Positions 63,303 through 64,000 of a stretch of DNA of 64,000 nt are shown here, piece by piece. A model generated the notes under the pieces. It worked only from the letters and a program-made list of their open reading frames with translations. It was not told the origin of the DNA and searched no databases. The stretch spans positions 62,001 through 126,000 of the forward strand of contig CAJFOS010000003.1 of assembly GCA_904397865.1 (NCBI GenBank). Reading direction: 5' to 3'. A program made the translations under genes and the position numbers. Position 1 is the first letter of the stretch; each line of letters starts with the position of its first letter. This DNA is from Candidatus Allochristensenella caecavium. Its GTDB lineage: Bacteria > Bacillota > Clostridia > Christensenellales > QAND01.

Positions 63303-64000
63303 ATGCAAAGGGAAGGACAGGTCAGGATTCCAGCCGGATGCGCAATTTCCGGCATCTTTTCCAAATCCGGCGAACGCATCGCAGGCGATACGATTATTCA
63401 ATCCATCGCCAACATGCATGACCGCAGCAACGGCCTGGGGGGTGGTTTTGCCGGCTATGGTATCTATCCGGAATACAAAGAACTCTATGCCTTTCATATC
63501 TTCTACGACAGCGATGCCGCCAAGGATGCCTGTGAAGCGTTTTTGGAACATCATTTTGATGTGGTAAATCTATCCAAAATTCCACACCGCAAAGTCAAGG
63601 CCATTACGGATGAACCGCTTATCTGGCGCTATTTTGTCACACCGCTGCCCAGTAAGCTTTCCTCCAGCCAGCTGGAGGAAAGGGAGTTTACTGCTCGCTG
63701 TGTTATCCGCATCAATACGCAGATTGACGGCGCGTATGTCTTTTCCAGCGGCAAGAACATGGGGGTATTCAAGGCAGTCGGTTTCCCGGAAGATGTAGGT
63801 GCGTTTTACCGCCTGGATGAATACGCCGGTTATTGCTGGACTGCGCATGGACGTTATCCAACCAATACGCCTGGCTGGTGGGGCGGGGCGCATCCGTTTG
63901 CACTGCTGGACTTTTCCATCGTCCATAACGGCGAAATTTCTTCCTATGATGCAAATCGCCGCTATATTGAAATGTTTGGCTACGCCTGCACGCTGCAGAC
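63303..64000 (+). CDS. glutamate synthase, class II glutamine amidotransferase subunit (partial)
   Basis: The first 232 residues of a class II amidotransferase-domain protein, cut by the window edge. The likely nucleophile is Cys13 in IPAGCAISGIFSKSG. Downstream are GLGGGFAGYGIYP, AHGRYPTNTPGWWGGAHPF and SIVHNGEISSYD, which bind glutamine in this fold. It resembles the separate glutaminase subunit of split (archaeal-type) glutamate synthases in Clostridia. GGGGAGG precedes ATG 63303. Together with glnN it would form the ammonia-assimilation pathway. Confidence 0.87.
   Translation, partial: MQREGQVRIPAGCAISGIFSKSGERIAGDTIIQSIANMHDRSNGLGGGFAGYGIYPEYKELYAFHIFYDSDAAKDACEAFLEHHFDVVNLSKIPHRKVKAITDEPLIWRYFVTPLPSKLSSSQLEEREFTARCVIRINTQIDGAYVFSSGKNMGVFKAVGFPEDVGAFYRLDEYAGYCWTAHGRYPTNTPGWWGGAHPFALLDFSIVHNGEISSYDANRRYIEMFGYACTLQ

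Overview
The window looks like chromosome of an anaerobic, spore-lineage Bacillota, class Clostridia. The evidence is a dnaX-ybaB-recR-yaaL-bofA block as in Bacillus and Clostridium, class III (oxygen-sensitive) ribonucleotide reductase, two [FeFe]-hydrogenase-type proteins, rubrerythrin, a phosphofructokinase with PPi-type residues, type III glutamine synthetase and a VanG-type ligase. Coding density is high and most genes are GC-rich. About 40.3-43.1 kb is visibly AT-richer. No rRNA, CRISPR array or insertion sequence was seen. Two tRNA-Leu genes are present.

Layout. 0-2.7 kb: phosphate transport genes pstC-pstA-pstB on the minus strand, with the first codons of the next gene (probably phoU) at the left edge. 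A four-repeat Pho box lies upstream and there is no pstS. 2.7-8.4 kb: MATE exporter, cytidylate-kinase-like protein, then dnaX-ybaB-recR-yaaL-bofA. 8.4-11.4 kb: a manganese (yybP-ykoY) riboswitch in front of a P2A cation ATPase, closed by two hairpins. 11.9-22.7 kb: a ten-gene sugar locus. A PRD regulator precedes a mannose-family PTS with a fused EIIC-EIID, two aldolases and four dehydrogenases. Its substrate is unknown. 23-30.4 kb: phosphofructokinase, a lipoprotein, a hydrogenase-PAS sensor / SpoIIE phosphatase / group-B hydrogenase operon under a Rex site, and rubrerythrin. 30.4-39.8 kb: small membrane protein, M24 peptidase, a CNNM transporter behind a leader-ORF attenuator, tRNA-Leu(CAA), polA-coaE-transglycosylase-solute-binding lipoprotein, tRNA-Leu(GAG).

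39.8-47.3 kb is an accessory stretch with regulators, lipoproteins and two broken genes (a frameshift in a T6 run, and an in-frame TGA in an oxidoreductase-acetyltransferase fusion). 47.7-51.7 kb holds a UvrA2-like ABC protein and an enolase gene that has lost about 40 codons out of frame. 51.9-54.8 kb: nrdD-nrdG with NrdR-like boxes. 54.8-59.4 kb: a VanG-type glycopeptide-resistance cluster in the order vanR-vanS / vanW-vanG-vanXY on the minus strand, with VanR-like boxes at the end of vanS and no serine racemase (vanT). 59.5-64 kb: a YgjP-type metallopeptidase, a relic of an ammonium transporter, type III glutamine synthetase and the start of a split glutamate synthase. The last two both lie behind terminator-bearing leaders.

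The most notable theme is transcription attenuation. Promoter, short leader ORF, hairpin and U-tract occur in front of the CNNM gene, glnN and the glutamate-synthase gene, besides the recognisable manganese riboswitch. The strongest single candidate for something new is the CNNM leader, whose Asp-rich peptide ORF encloses the whole terminator. All positions were read by eye and no search or folding program was run.
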